A DNA stretch of 16,859 bases. Source: Pseudomonas sp. (lineage in GTDB: Bacteria; Pseudomonadota; Gammaproteobacteria; Pseudomonadales; Pseudomonadaceae). The position numbers and the translations under genes are program-made. The stretch is taken from contig NZ_JASLAW010000119.1 of NCBI RefSeq assembly GCF_030147005.1, forward strand, positions 1 through 16,859, read 5' to 3'. This document shows positions 6,900-13,947 of this stretch, in pieces. The stretch's first letter is position 1, and the number at the start of each line of letters is the position of its first letter. Below the pieces are notes generated by a model. The model made no database searches, had not been told where the DNA came from, and saw only the letters and a list, made by a program, of their open reading frames with translations.

Positions 6900-6940
6900 C
6901 CAATTCTATATTGGAACCCTTCAAAATCGCAGCACAGAAT
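6900..6940 (+). promoter_or_regulatory. catB promoter with CatR activation site
   Basis: A second dyad, CCAAT-TCTAT-ATTGG (6900-6914), is centred 24 bp from the first and overlaps a candidate -35 TTGGAA (6911-6916). An 18-bp spacer leads to CAGAAT (6935-6940) as -10, so RNA would begin near 6947 and leave a leader of about 30 nt before the catB ATG. The weak -10 and the activator-site overlap suit a promoter that needs CatR plus muconate. Promoter elements were assigned by eye. Confidence 0.55.
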
Positions 6941-6976
6941 CGACGCAAACCCATAAAGAACCCAACGGGTATTGCC

Positions 6977-8104
6977 ATGCCGATTTGCCCCATCGAGTCG
7001 ATCGAAACTATCATCGTCGACCTTCCCACCATTCGCCCGCACAAGCTGGCGATGCACACGATGCAAAGCCAGACCCTGGTGATCATCCGCCTGCGTTGCG
7101 CCGACGGTATCGAAGGCATTGGTGAGTCCACCACCATTGGGGGGCTGAGCTACGGCAACGAAAGCCCCGAGAGCATCAAGGTCAACATCGACCGGCACTT
7201 CGCGCCGCTGCTGATCGGCCAGGACGCGAGCAACATCAACGCCGCCATGTTGCGCCTGGAGCGGAGCATTCGCGGCAATACCTTCGCCAAGTCGGGTATC
7301 GAAAGCGCCTTGCTCGATGCCCTCGGCAAGCGCTTGAACCTGCCGGTCAGTGAACTGCTCGGCGGCCGCGTGCGCGATGCCTTGCCGGTGGCCTGGACCC
7401 TGGCCAGCGGCGACACCGCACAGGACATTGCCGAGGCCGAGAAAATGCTCGACCTGCGCCGTCATCGCCTCTTCAAATTGAAGATCGGTGCCGGCGACGT
7501 CGGCCATGACCTGGCCCACGTGATCGCGATCAAGCGAGCCCTGGGTGAGCGCGCCAGTGTGCGTGTCGATGTCAACCAGGCCTGGGACGAAGCCGTGGCC
7601 CTGCGTGCCTGCAAGGTCCTGGGCGACAACGGTATCGACCTGATAGAACAGCCGATCTCGCGCAATAACCGAGGCGGCATGGCGCGGTTGAACCTGTCGA
7701 GCCCGGCGCCGATCATGGCCGATGAATCCATTGAATGCGTTGAGGATGCCTTCAACCTGGCCCGCGAAGGCGCGGCCTCAGTGTTTGCCCTCAAGATCGC
7801 CAAGAACGGCGGCCCGCGCGCGGTATTGCGCACGGCGGCGATTGCCGAAGCGGCAGGCATCGGCCTTTACGGCGGCACCATGCTCGAAGGCGGCATCGGC
7901 ACCCTGGCTTCGGCGCACGCCTTCCTCACGCTGGACAAACTGGCGTGGGGCACCGAACTGTTCGGCCCGTTGCTGCTCACCGAAGACATCCTCACCGAGC
8001 CGCCGCTGTACCGCGATTTCCAGCTGCATGTCTCCACCGCTCCGGGCCTGGGCCTGGCGATTGACGAAGAGCGCCTGGCGTTCTTGCGTCGTGACAAACC
8101 CTAA
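6977..8104 (+). CDS. catB: Muconate cycloisomerase CatB
   Basis: This enzyme converts cis,cis-muconate into (+)-muconolactone in the catechol ortho pathway. The 375-residue protein is an enolase-superfamily enzyme with every key residue at the same number as the P. putida enzyme: K167 and K169 (FKLKIG), metal ligands D198 (RVDVNQAWD), E224 (LIEQPI) and D249 (MADES), and K273 (ALKIAKNGG). The N-terminal capping domain has ESIETIIVDLPTIRPHKLAMHTMQ, of which TIRPHKLAMHTMQ is the familiar CatB signature. The ATG at 6977 gives the family length; its Shine-Dalgarno is weak. It is the first gene of catBCA, with 12 bp to catC. Confidence 0.96.
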   Translation: MPICPIESIETIIVDLPTIRPHKLAMHTMQSQTLVIIRLRCADGIEGIGESTTIGGLSYGNESPESIKVNIDRHFAPLLIGQDASNINAAMLRLERSIRGNTFAKSGIESALLDALGKRLNLPVSELLGGRVRDALPVAWTLASGDTAQDIAEAEKMLDLRRHRLFKLKIGAGDVGHDLAHVIAIKRALGERASVRVDVNQAWDEAVALRACKVLGDNGIDLIEQPISRNNRGGMARLNLSSPAPIMADESIECVEDAFNLAREGAASVFALKIAKNGGPRAVLRTAAIAEAAGIGLYGGTMLEGGIGTLASAHAFLTLDKLAWGTELFGPLLLTEDILTEPPLYRDFQLHVSTAPGLGLAIDEERLAFLRRDKP

Positions 8105-8116
8105 GAGGCGCCTGCC

Positions 8117-8407
8117 ATGTTGTTCCACGTAAAGATGACCGTGAACCTGCCGCTCGACATGCACCCCGAGCGCGCCGCCAGCCTCAAGGCCGAAGAAAAA
8201 ACCCTCGCGCAGCAGCTGCAACAAGAGGGCAAATGGCGCCACCTGTGGCGCATCGCCGGGCACTACGCCAACTACAGCGTATTCGATGTCGAGAGCGTGC
8301 AGGCGCTGCACGACCTGCTGATGCAACTGCCGTTGTTCCCCTATATGGCCATCGAAGTGAACGCGCTGTGTCGGCATCCGTCGTCCATCCATGAAGACGA
8401 CCGCTGA
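8117..8407 (+). CDS. catC: Muconolactone delta-isomerase CatC
   Basis: This enzyme isomerises muconolactone to 3-oxoadipate enol-lactone. The 96-residue protein has the family opening MLFHVKMTVNLP, the central WRHLWRIAGHYANYSVFDV region (WRIAGHYANYSVFD is diagnostic) and the LPLFPYMAIEVNALCRHPSS end. Native enzyme is a decamer of such short chains. It is 12 bp after catB with GAGGCG as ribosome-binding sequence, so it is co-transcribed with it. The next pathway enzyme (enol-lactone hydrolase, CatD/PcaD) is not in the window; pseudomonads commonly use the pca-encoded one. Confidence 0.96.
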   Translation: MLFHVKMTVNLPLDMHPERAASLKAEEKTLAQQLQQEGKWRHLWRIAGHYANYSVFDVESVQALHDLLMQLPLFPYMAIEVNALCRHPSSIHEDDR

Positions 8408-8448
8408 GCCTGTTTCGCACCCAATAATTACAAGATGAGGATTGCACC

Positions 8449-9378
8449 ATGTCCATCCGACTGTCCCAGACTGCCCACGCCCAGCAGTTTCTCGAAGAAG
8501 CCAGCGGCAACCTCAATAGCGCCGGAAACCCGCGCACCAAGGCGCTGATCTATCGGATCCTGCGCGACACCGTGAACATCATCGAAGACCTGGAAGTGAC
8601 GCCGGAAGAGTTCTGGAAGGCGGTCAACTACCTCAACGCGTTGGGCAAAAACCAGGAGGCCGGCCTGCTCGCCGCCGGGCTGGGCCTGGAGCATTACCTG
8701 GACCTGTTGATGGACGCCGCCGACGTCGAAGCCGGCAAAACCGGTGGCACGCCGCGCACCATCGAAGGCCCGTTGTATGTGGCCGGTGCGCCGTTGTCCA
8801 AATACGAAGCGCGCCTGGACGATGGCCAGGACGACGCCGTGCCACTGTTCATGCGCGGGCAGGTGCGCGACACCGATGGCAACCCACTGGCGGGGGCGAT
8901 TGTGGACGTGTGGCAGGCCAATACCGGCGGGACCTATTCCTGGTTTGATCCAAGCCAGTCGTCATTCAACCTGCGCCGCCGCATCGAGACCGACGCTCAC
9001 GGCAATTATCGTTTTCGCAGCATCGTGCCGTCCGGCTATGGCTGCCCGCCGACTGGGCCGACCCAGCAACTGCTCGACCAATTGGGGCGTCACGGGCAGC
9101 GTCCTGCGCACATTCACTTCTTTATCTCGGCGCCGGGCCATCGGCACCTGACCACCCAGATCAACCTGTCGGACGACCCGTACCTGCATGACGACTTTGC
9201 CTATGCCACGCGCGATGAACTGATCGCCGAGATTCGCTTCAGTGACGATCCGCAACTGGCGCGGGAGTTCGGTGTGGAGGGACGGTTGGCGCAGATTGAT
9301 TTCGACTTTGAATTGCAGCCTGCGACGGCGCCGATAGAGCAGCATCGCATGCCGCGGGCGCGTGCCCTGGAAGACTGA
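8449..9378 (+). CDS. catA: Catechol 1,2-dioxygenase CatA
   Basis: This non-haem Fe(III) intradiol dioxygenase opens catechol to cis,cis-muconate. The 309-residue length is usual. The N-terminal helical dimerisation domain (about 1-105) is followed by the beta-sandwich with iron ligands Y163 (GGTYSWFD), Y197 (VPSGYGCPP), H221 and H223 (RPAHIHFFI). It is last in the Pseudomonas-type order catB-catC-catA, 41 bp after catC with AGGA upstream of ATG. The leader contains AATAATTA, one base short of the Hfq/Crc consensus AAYAAYAA, so modest catabolite control is possible. All ligands are intact. Confidence 0.97.
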   Translation: MSIRLSQTAHAQQFLEEASGNLNSAGNPRTKALIYRILRDTVNIIEDLEVTPEEFWKAVNYLNALGKNQEAGLLAAGLGLEHYLDLLMDAADVEAGKTGGTPRTIEGPLYVAGAPLSKYEARLDDGQDDAVPLFMRGQVRDTDGNPLAGAIVDVWQANTGGTYSWFDPSQSSFNLRRRIETDAHGNYRFRSIVPSGYGCPPTGPTQQLLDQLGRHGQRPAHIHFFISAPGHRHLTTQINLSDDPYLHDDFAYATRDELIAEIRFSDDPQLAREFGVEGRLAQIDFDFELQPATAPIEQHRMPRARALED

Positions 9379-9391
9379 CCAACGCGGTAGA

Positions 9392-9421
9392 AATGTGGGA
9401 GGGGCTTACCGCTCCCACATT
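9392..9421. terminator. Hairpin between convergent catA and kynR
   Basis: AATGTGGGAG pairs perfectly with CTCCCACATT across a 10-nt loop. It lies 13 bp past the catA stop and 18 bp from the kynR stop, so it could end transcripts from both sides. There is no T-run on either side, so it is not a canonical intrinsic terminator. The TGTGGGAG sequence is also a REP-type half-element. Confidence 0.5.
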
Positions 9422-9439
9422 GGTTTGGCAGGGCAGGTG

Positions 9440-9913
9440 CTATTTGCGGATCACCAGATCCAGCACCTCATCGCGATCCTTGATCTTCTGCAACACAATC
9501 TCCGAACGTATATCCATTACCCCCGCCGTACGGTTCAGGTGGTTCACGATAAAGTCCGAAAAGTGCTTGAGGTTGCGCGCCTGTACCCGCAGCACATAGT
9601 TGCTGGCGCCGGTGATGACATACGCACTGGCCACCTCCGGCCAACCCTGCACCTTTTGGATGAACGTCTCGTGCCAGTCTTCCACATCCTGGCGCAACGA
9701 CAGGTGCACGATAGCCTCCAGTTCGATACCCAGCTGCTCGGCGTTGAGCACGGCGCGATAGCCGCTGATGACGCCTTCGCTCTCCAGCAGACGCAAACGG
9801 CGCAGGCAGGCGGAGGGCGACAGCGCGACTTTTTCCGCCAGTTCCTGGTTGCTGATACGGCCATCCTGTTGCAGGAAATGCAGGAGTCGCAGGTCGGTAG
9901 CGTCAAGCATCAT
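9440..9913 (-). CDS. kynR: Lrp/AsnC-family regulator KynR
   Basis: This is the probable kynurenine-responsive regulator of the divergent kynU. The 157 residues comprise an AsnC-type helix-turn-helix (DATDLRLLHFLQQDGRISNQ then ELAEKVALSPSACLRRLRLLE, residues about 3-45) and a C-terminal RAM/AsnC ligand domain ending DIRSEIVLQKIKDRDEVLDL. Two adjacent ATGs (9913 and 9910) are possible starts; I use the outer. The open frame continues to 10018 but there it is AT-rich promoter DNA. In P. aeruginosa an Lrp-type regulator next to the kyn operon controls kynurenine use, and the divergent layout here matches. The name rests on that synteny. Confidence 0.8.
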   Translation of the reverse strand: MMLDATDLRLLHFLQQDGRISNQELAEKVALSPSACLRRLRLLESEGVISGYRAVLNAEQLGIELEAIVHLSLRQDVEDWHETFIQKVQGWPEVASAYVITGASNYVLRVQARNLKHFSDFIVNHLNRTAGVMDIRSEIVLQKIKDRDEVLDLVIRK

Positions 9914-10080
9914 GGTTGGAATAAATCCGCGTGTTTTGGGGTTAAATTCGAATTTCCTACAGCTTAAATAGCCGTTCGCCCACCACTTTGCACGAAAATT
10001 CTCTAAAAGTTCGTTCATTATTTGGCGCAGCCTTCACATAAAAAAGCCACGATAAAAATTACCAAAATCCAGGACCGCCC
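9914..10080. promoter_or_regulatory. kynR-kynU divergent control region
   Basis: This 167-bp space is clearly more AT-rich than its surroundings, as expected for Lrp-family targets. It holds a perfect 12-bp palindrome AAATTCGAATTT (9944-9955) about 30 bp upstream of kynR, and a looser CGAA...TTCG dyad around 9993-10013. A possible but weak kynU promoter is TTCATT (10014-10019), 17 bp, then CATAAA (10037-10042). KynR binding is an inference; the palindromes are directly visible. Confidence 0.5.
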
Positions 10081-11331
10081 ATGACCACCCGAAGCCATTG
10101 CCAAGCCCTCGACACTCAGGACCCGTTGGCGCCATTGCGCAGCGAATTCGCCTTGCCCGAGGGTGTGATCTACCTCGACGGCAATTCCCTGGGAGCGCGC
10201 CCCGTGGCGGCATTGGCGCGGGCGCAACAGGTGATCGCGCAGGAGTGGGGCGATGGCCTGATTCGCAGTTGGAACAGCGCTGGCTGGGCGGACTTGTCCC
10301 AGCGCCTGGGCGATCGCCTGGCACCGCTGATCGGTGCGCGCGAGGGCGAGGTGGTCATCACCGATACCACCTCCATCAACCTGTTCAAAGTACTCAGCGC
10401 CGCGCTCACCGTGCAGCGCCAGCGCCAGCCTGCCCGCAAGGTGATCGTCAGCGAAGCAAGCAACTTCCCCACCGACCTGTACATCGCCGAGGGCCTCGCC
10501 GAGCTGCTGCAACAGGGGTATTCCCTGCGACTGGTCAACAGCCCGGACGAACTGCCCCAAGCCATCGACCAGGACGTGGCCGTGGTGATGCTCACTCACG
10601 TCAACTACAAAACCGGCTATATGTACGACATGCGCGCACTCACCGCCTTGAGCCATGAGTGCGGCGCGCTGAGCATCTGGGACCTGGCGCATTCGGCGGG
10701 CGCGGTGCCCGTCGACCTGCACGCGGCCGGGGCCGATTATGCGATTGGCTGCACCTATAAATACCTCAATGGCGGCCCCGGCTCCCAGGCATTCGTATGG
10801 GTCAACCCCGCGTTGGTGGACCTGGTACGCCAGCCCCTGTCGGGCTGGTTCGGGCATACCCGTCAGTTCGCGATGGAATCCAACTATGCGCCGAGTGCCG
10901 GCATCGCCCGCTACCTGTGCGGCACCCAGCCGATCACTTCGCTGGCCATGGTGGAGTGTGGCCTGGAGCTGTTCGAGCGGACCGATATGAGCCGCCTGCG
11001 CACCAAGTCCCTGGCCTTGACCGACTTGTTTATCGCCTTGGTCGAAACTCGCTGTGCGGCCCACAACCTTGTGCTGATCACCCCCCGTCAACATGCCCGG
11101 CGCGGCAGCCATGTCAGCTTCGAACACCCGCAAGGCTACGCAGTGATCCAGGCCCTGATCGCCCGTGGCGTGATCGGCGACTACCGCGAGCCGCGCATCA
11201 TGCGATTCGGTTTTACCCCGCTGTACACAAGCTTCACCGAAGTGTGGGACGCCGTGGAAATCCTCGGTGAAATTCTCGACAACAACACCTGGGACCAGCC
11301 GCAATTCAAAGTGCGCAACAGCGTTACCTGA
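10081..11331 (+). CDS. kynU: Kynureninase KynU
   Basis: This PLP enzyme cleaves L-kynurenine to anthranilate and L-alanine, feeding antABC. The 416-residue length equals that of the characterised P. fluorescens kynureninase. The cofactor lysine K227 with Y226 (GCTYKYLNGGPGS) and the pyridine-binding D201 (IWDLAHSAGAVP) fall at the published numbers. YLDGNSLGARP near residue 31 is another family signature. The ATG at 10081 has CAGGA about 8 nt upstream. It is divergent from kynR and followed after 69 bp by a permease. The gene for kynurenine formamidase (kynB), which in P. aeruginosa lies beside kynU, is absent here. Confidence 0.96.
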   Translation: MTTRSHCQALDTQDPLAPLRSEFALPEGVIYLDGNSLGARPVAALARAQQVIAQEWGDGLIRSWNSAGWADLSQRLGDRLAPLIGAREGEVVITDTTSINLFKVLSAALTVQRQRQPARKVIVSEASNFPTDLYIAEGLAELLQQGYSLRLVNSPDELPQAIDQDVAVVMLTHVNYKTGYMYDMRALTALSHECGALSIWDLAHSAGAVPVDLHAAGADYAIGCTYKYLNGGPGSQAFVWVNPALVDLVRQPLSGWFGHTRQFAMESNYAPSAGIARYLCGTQPITSLAMVECGLELFERTDMSRLRTKSLALTDLFIALVETRCAAHNLVLITPRQHARRGSHVSFEHPQGYAVIQALIARGVIGDYREPRIMRFGFTPLYTSFTEVWDAVEILGEILDNNTWDQPQFKVRNSVT

Positions 11332-11378
11332 GGCTGATGCGGACCAAAATGTGGGGGATCCGCAACACCCGTCAGCAC

Positions 11379-11386
11379 AATAATAA
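11379..11386 (+). promoter_or_regulatory. Hfq/Crc-type motif AATAATAA before the permease start
   Basis: AATAATAA is an exact match to AAYAAYAA, the preferred Hfq/Crc target. It directly precedes the AAAGAGG ribosome-binding sequence and ends 14 nt before the GTG start, where binding would block initiation. The gap from kynU otherwise holds only a weak TGCGGA/TCCGCA hairpin (11338-11364), so the permease is probably read from the kynU transcript. Confidence 0.55.
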
Positions 11387-11400
11387 AAGAGGCGCACCAC

Positions 11401-12807
11401 GTGACCACACCACACAATGACTTTGCACACATCACCCACCGCGAACTGGGCCTGAAGCGCCAGCTCACTGCCGGCCAGATGAGCATGATCGCCATCGGCG
11501 GCGCTATTGGCACCGGGCTGTTCATGGGCAGCGCCTACGCGATTGGCTATGCCGGGCCCAGCGTGTTAGTGAGCTACGCCATCGGTGCGTTGATTACCTT
11601 GATCTTGATGGGTTGCCTGGCGGAGATGACCGTCGCCCATTCCACCTCCGGCTCCTTTGGGGCCTATGCCGAGTTTTACATCAGCCCGCTGGCCGGGTTC
11701 CTGGTGCGTTATGCCTACTGGGCGGCGATTGTGCTGGCAGTGGGGGCCGAGGTGACTGCGGTGGCGATGTACATGAAGTACTGGTTCGCCAACGTGCCGG
11801 AATGGGTGTGGATCGTGTCGTTTTCCAGCGTGCTGATTCTGCTCAATGCGATCAGCGTGAAGACCTTCGGCAACTTCGAATACTGGTTTTCCACCATCAA
11901 GATCAGCGCCATTGTCGGCTTCATCATCCTGGCGGTGTACGTGGTGTTCGGTTCGGGTAATCCGGATTATGGCGTGCAGAACTACACGGCCCATGATGGA
12001 TTCTTTCCCCACGGGCTGAGCGGGATGTGGATGGCGGTGATCGTGTCGATCTTCAGCTATTTGAGTGTGGAGATGATCGCAGTGGCTGCCGGTGAAGCGG
12101 CCGACCCGGAGCGGGCGGTGAAGAAAGCCTTTCGCGCCACCATCGTGCGCCTGGTGGTGTTCTACCTGCTGACCCTGGCGTTGATGCTCGCCATCGTGCC
12201 GTGGAACCAGGCCGGTCAGGCCCAGAGCCCGTTCGTCACAGTGATGCAGACCATCGGCATTCCCGGCGCCACCGGGGTGATGAATTTCGTGATTCTGATC
12301 GCGGCGTTGTCGGCGATGAACAGCCAGCTCTATATCACCACGCGCATGATGTTCAGCCTGTCCCGCGCGGGGTTTGCGCCCAGGTCCATGGGCGCGTTGA
12401 GCAAGAGCGGCATTCCACTGAATGCCTTGCTGCTGTCCAGCTCCGGCATCGCGTTGGCGACCTTGCTCAACCTGGTGTACCCGCAAAGCGCGTTCACCCT
12501 GATGATGGCGATCTCGATGTTCGGGGCAATCTTCACCTGGTTCATGATTTTCCTCACGCACCTGTTTTTCCGGCGTTACCGCAAGCGTCATGGCGGGCCG
12601 GCGTTGTCCTTCGAGCTGCGCCTGTTTCCGTACAGCACACTGCTGGGGCTGGTGTTGATGGGCGCGGTGATGATCACCACGTATTTCACCGAGGCGTTCA
12701 AGATGACCTTGGTGTTTGGCGTACCGTTCCTGCTGATCCTGAGCGCGGTGTATTACGGGTTTTTCCGCAAGGGCAGGGCCAAGGCATCGAACAAGGCCCT
12801 GGCATAA
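11401..12807 (+). CDS. APC/AAT-family amino acid permease (kyn-linked)
   Basis: This is a cytoplasmic-membrane amino acid/proton symporter with 468 residues and about twelve hydrophobic segments. It has the family motif MIAIGGAIGTGLFMGSAYAI near residue 29 and GSFGAYAEFYI in the region corresponding to transmembrane segment 3. A GTG start is used, supported by AAAGAGG upstream. It follows kynU on the same strand, and an amino acid permease occupies the same place after kynU in P. aeruginosa, so kynurenine (or tryptophan) uptake is the likely role; I infer this from context. It differs clearly from the AroP copy at 150-1553. Its last 55 bp overlap the end of the convergent LysR gene. Confidence 0.88.
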   Translation: MTTPHNDFAHITHRELGLKRQLTAGQMSMIAIGGAIGTGLFMGSAYAIGYAGPSVLVSYAIGALITLILMGCLAEMTVAHSTSGSFGAYAEFYISPLAGFLVRYAYWAAIVLAVGAEVTAVAMYMKYWFANVPEWVWIVSFSSVLILLNAISVKTFGNFEYWFSTIKISAIVGFIILAVYVVFGSGNPDYGVQNYTAHDGFFPHGLSGMWMAVIVSIFSYLSVEMIAVAAGEAADPERAVKKAFRATIVRLVVFYLLTLALMLAIVPWNQAGQAQSPFVTVMQTIGIPGATGVMNFVILIAALSAMNSQLYITTRMMFSLSRAGFAPRSMGALSKSGIPLNALLLSSSGIALATLLNLVYPQSAFTLMMAISMFGAIFTWFMIFLTHLFFRRYRKRHGGPALSFELRLFPYSTLLGLVLMGAVMITTYFTEAFKMTLVFGVPFLLILSAVYYGFFRKGRAKASNKALA

Positions 12808-13649
12808 CCCGGCAGTTGTTCGAACGAGCGCGCGCAGAGCAGCAGTTGGCGACAGGCCCAGTCCTCCTTGAGGGGCAGGGCCTTGATGCGACCTTCCAGT
12901 GGCCAGCGGTCCAGGGCGGCCTGGGGCACGATGCCCAGGCCCGCGCCTCGGGCGACCATGCGAATGACCCCATCGAAACCCTCCGCGCGAATGCGCGTTT
13001 GCAGGCGAAACCCCGCATGCAGGGCCTGTTCCTCCAGGTACACCGCCAATGCGCTGCTGGCAGCGAGGCCCACATAGTCGTGTTGCAGGCTCTCGACGAA
13101 ACTCGCTGCGCCGGTCGCCAGCGGATGCTCCAACGGCATGATCAGCAACAGCGGGTCGTCGTGAAAAGGCAGGGTCTGCAGGCCGTACGTGTCGACTGCA
13201 TCGGAGATGATCCCCAGGTCGGCCGTGCCTTGGCGCAGGGCTTGGGTGATGCGCAGGCTGGGCAACTCCTGCAGGTCGATATCGAGGTTGGGGTGCTCGC
13301 GCAAAAAGTCCGCCAGACGTTCCGGCAGGTATTCGCTGAGGGCAGTGGTGTTGCAGAGCAAGCGCACCTGGCCTTTGACGCCGTTGGCGTATTCCGCCAA
13401 GTCTTGTTGCAGATGTTCGGCCTGTTGCAGCAACAGGCGGGCGTGACGCGCCAACGCTTTGCCCGCAGGCGTCGGCGTGACCCCGCGGCGGCCACGTTGC
13501 AGGAACTCGATGCCCAGTGAAGTTTCCATCGCCCGGATGCGTGCGCTGGCGGCGGCCAGGGACAAATGGCTGCGGGCGGCGCCGGCGGTGATGTTGCCGG
13601 CGTCGAGGATGTGCAGGTAGAGGCGCAGGTCGATCAGGTCAAAGTGCAT
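12753..13649 (-). CDS. LysR-family transcriptional regulator
   Basis: This 298-residue protein has an N-terminal winged helix-turn-helix (LRLYLHILDAGNITAGAARS then LSLAAASARIRAMETSLGIE, residues about 7-50) and a LysR substrate-binding domain. The ligand and the targets are not recognisable. The ATG at 13649 has GGAGAGCTCC just upstream. It is divergent from the TauE/SafE-family gene at 13948, the usual regulator-target layout, but 298 bp of REP-rich DNA lie between. Its 3' end overlaps the convergent permease by 55 bp, so its last 18 residues are encoded antisense to the permease C-terminus. Confidence 0.85.
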   Translation of the reverse strand: MHFDLIDLRLYLHILDAGNITAGAARSHLSLAAASARIRAMETSLGIEFLQRGRRGVTPTPAGKALARHARLLLQQAEHLQQDLAEYANGVKGQVRLLCNTTALSEYLPERLADFLREHPNLDIDLQELPSLRITQALRQGTADLGIISDAVDTYGLQTLPFHDDPLLLIMPLEHPLATGAASFVESLQHDYVGLAASSALAVYLEEQALHAGFRLQTRIRAEGFDGVIRMVARGAGLGIVPQAALDRWPLEGRIKALPLKEDWACRQLLLCARSFEQLPGYARALFDALALPLRKNP

Positions 13650-13679
13650 GGCGGAGCTCTCCGTTGATGCGTCTGGCTT

Positions 13680-13863
13680 CATCGCAGGCAAGCCAGCTCC
13701 CACATTGGATCGCGGGCATCAGTCATATAGCTATAGGTTGCCGGGCCGTCACGGGAGCAAGCTCCCTCGCCACAGGTTCAGCGGCGCACCTGGAGTGGCG
13801 TAGATACTTTGGCAGGCCGGCTCCCATATTTTGATAGGTGTGGGAGCTGGCTTACCTGCGATG
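13680..13863. repeat. REP cluster in the LysR/TauE spacer
   Basis: Three REP pieces lie in the 298-bp space. Copies of the element GTGGGAGCTGGCTT-N2-CTGCGATG face each other at 13680-13704 and 13839-13863 (one mismatch over 25 bp). Between them, at 13752-13775, is GGGAGCAAGCTCCCTCGCCA, the unit that forms the outer arm of the BIME at position 1. A third stem forms from GGCTCCCA (13819-13826) with TGGGAGCT (13841-13848). The cluster puts two REP families side by side. The remaining 84 bp before the TauE start hold the promoter, but I cannot place its hexamers. Confidence 0.8.
13726..13735. repeat. TATAGCTATA palindrome
   Basis: A perfect 10-bp palindrome in AT-rich sequence lies between the REP elements, about 77 bp upstream of the LysR start. 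It could be an operator of that regulator or simply spacer sequence. No conserved partner site was found in the window. Confidence 0.3.
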
Positions 13864-13947
13864 GCGGTTTCAGCCTCACACAAAACAAGAGGCTGGCTCA
13901 GTATATGGTGAATTTTCCAACGCCGTGATAACCGCCACACTTGGCCC

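Noticed and set aside
6008..6976. Catechol-pathway fusion: an open frame upstream of catB that would add over 300 residues
   Set aside because: The extension is antisense to catR and crosses the catR-catB promoter dyads; CatB length and residue numbering fit the ATG at 6977 exactly.
10018..11439. 473-residue minus-strand frame opposite kynU
   Set aside because: Antisense to kynureninase, whose active-site residues are all in place; no recognisable domain and no ribosome-binding sequence.
12201..13520. 439-residue plus-strand frame spanning the permease end and the LysR gene
   Set aside because: Runs out of frame through the permease and antisense through LysR, both clear family members; composition is that of a shadow frame.
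13680..13863. CRISPR-like array
   Set aside because: Only three repeat pieces, of two families and mixed orientation, with no regular spacers and no cas genes.
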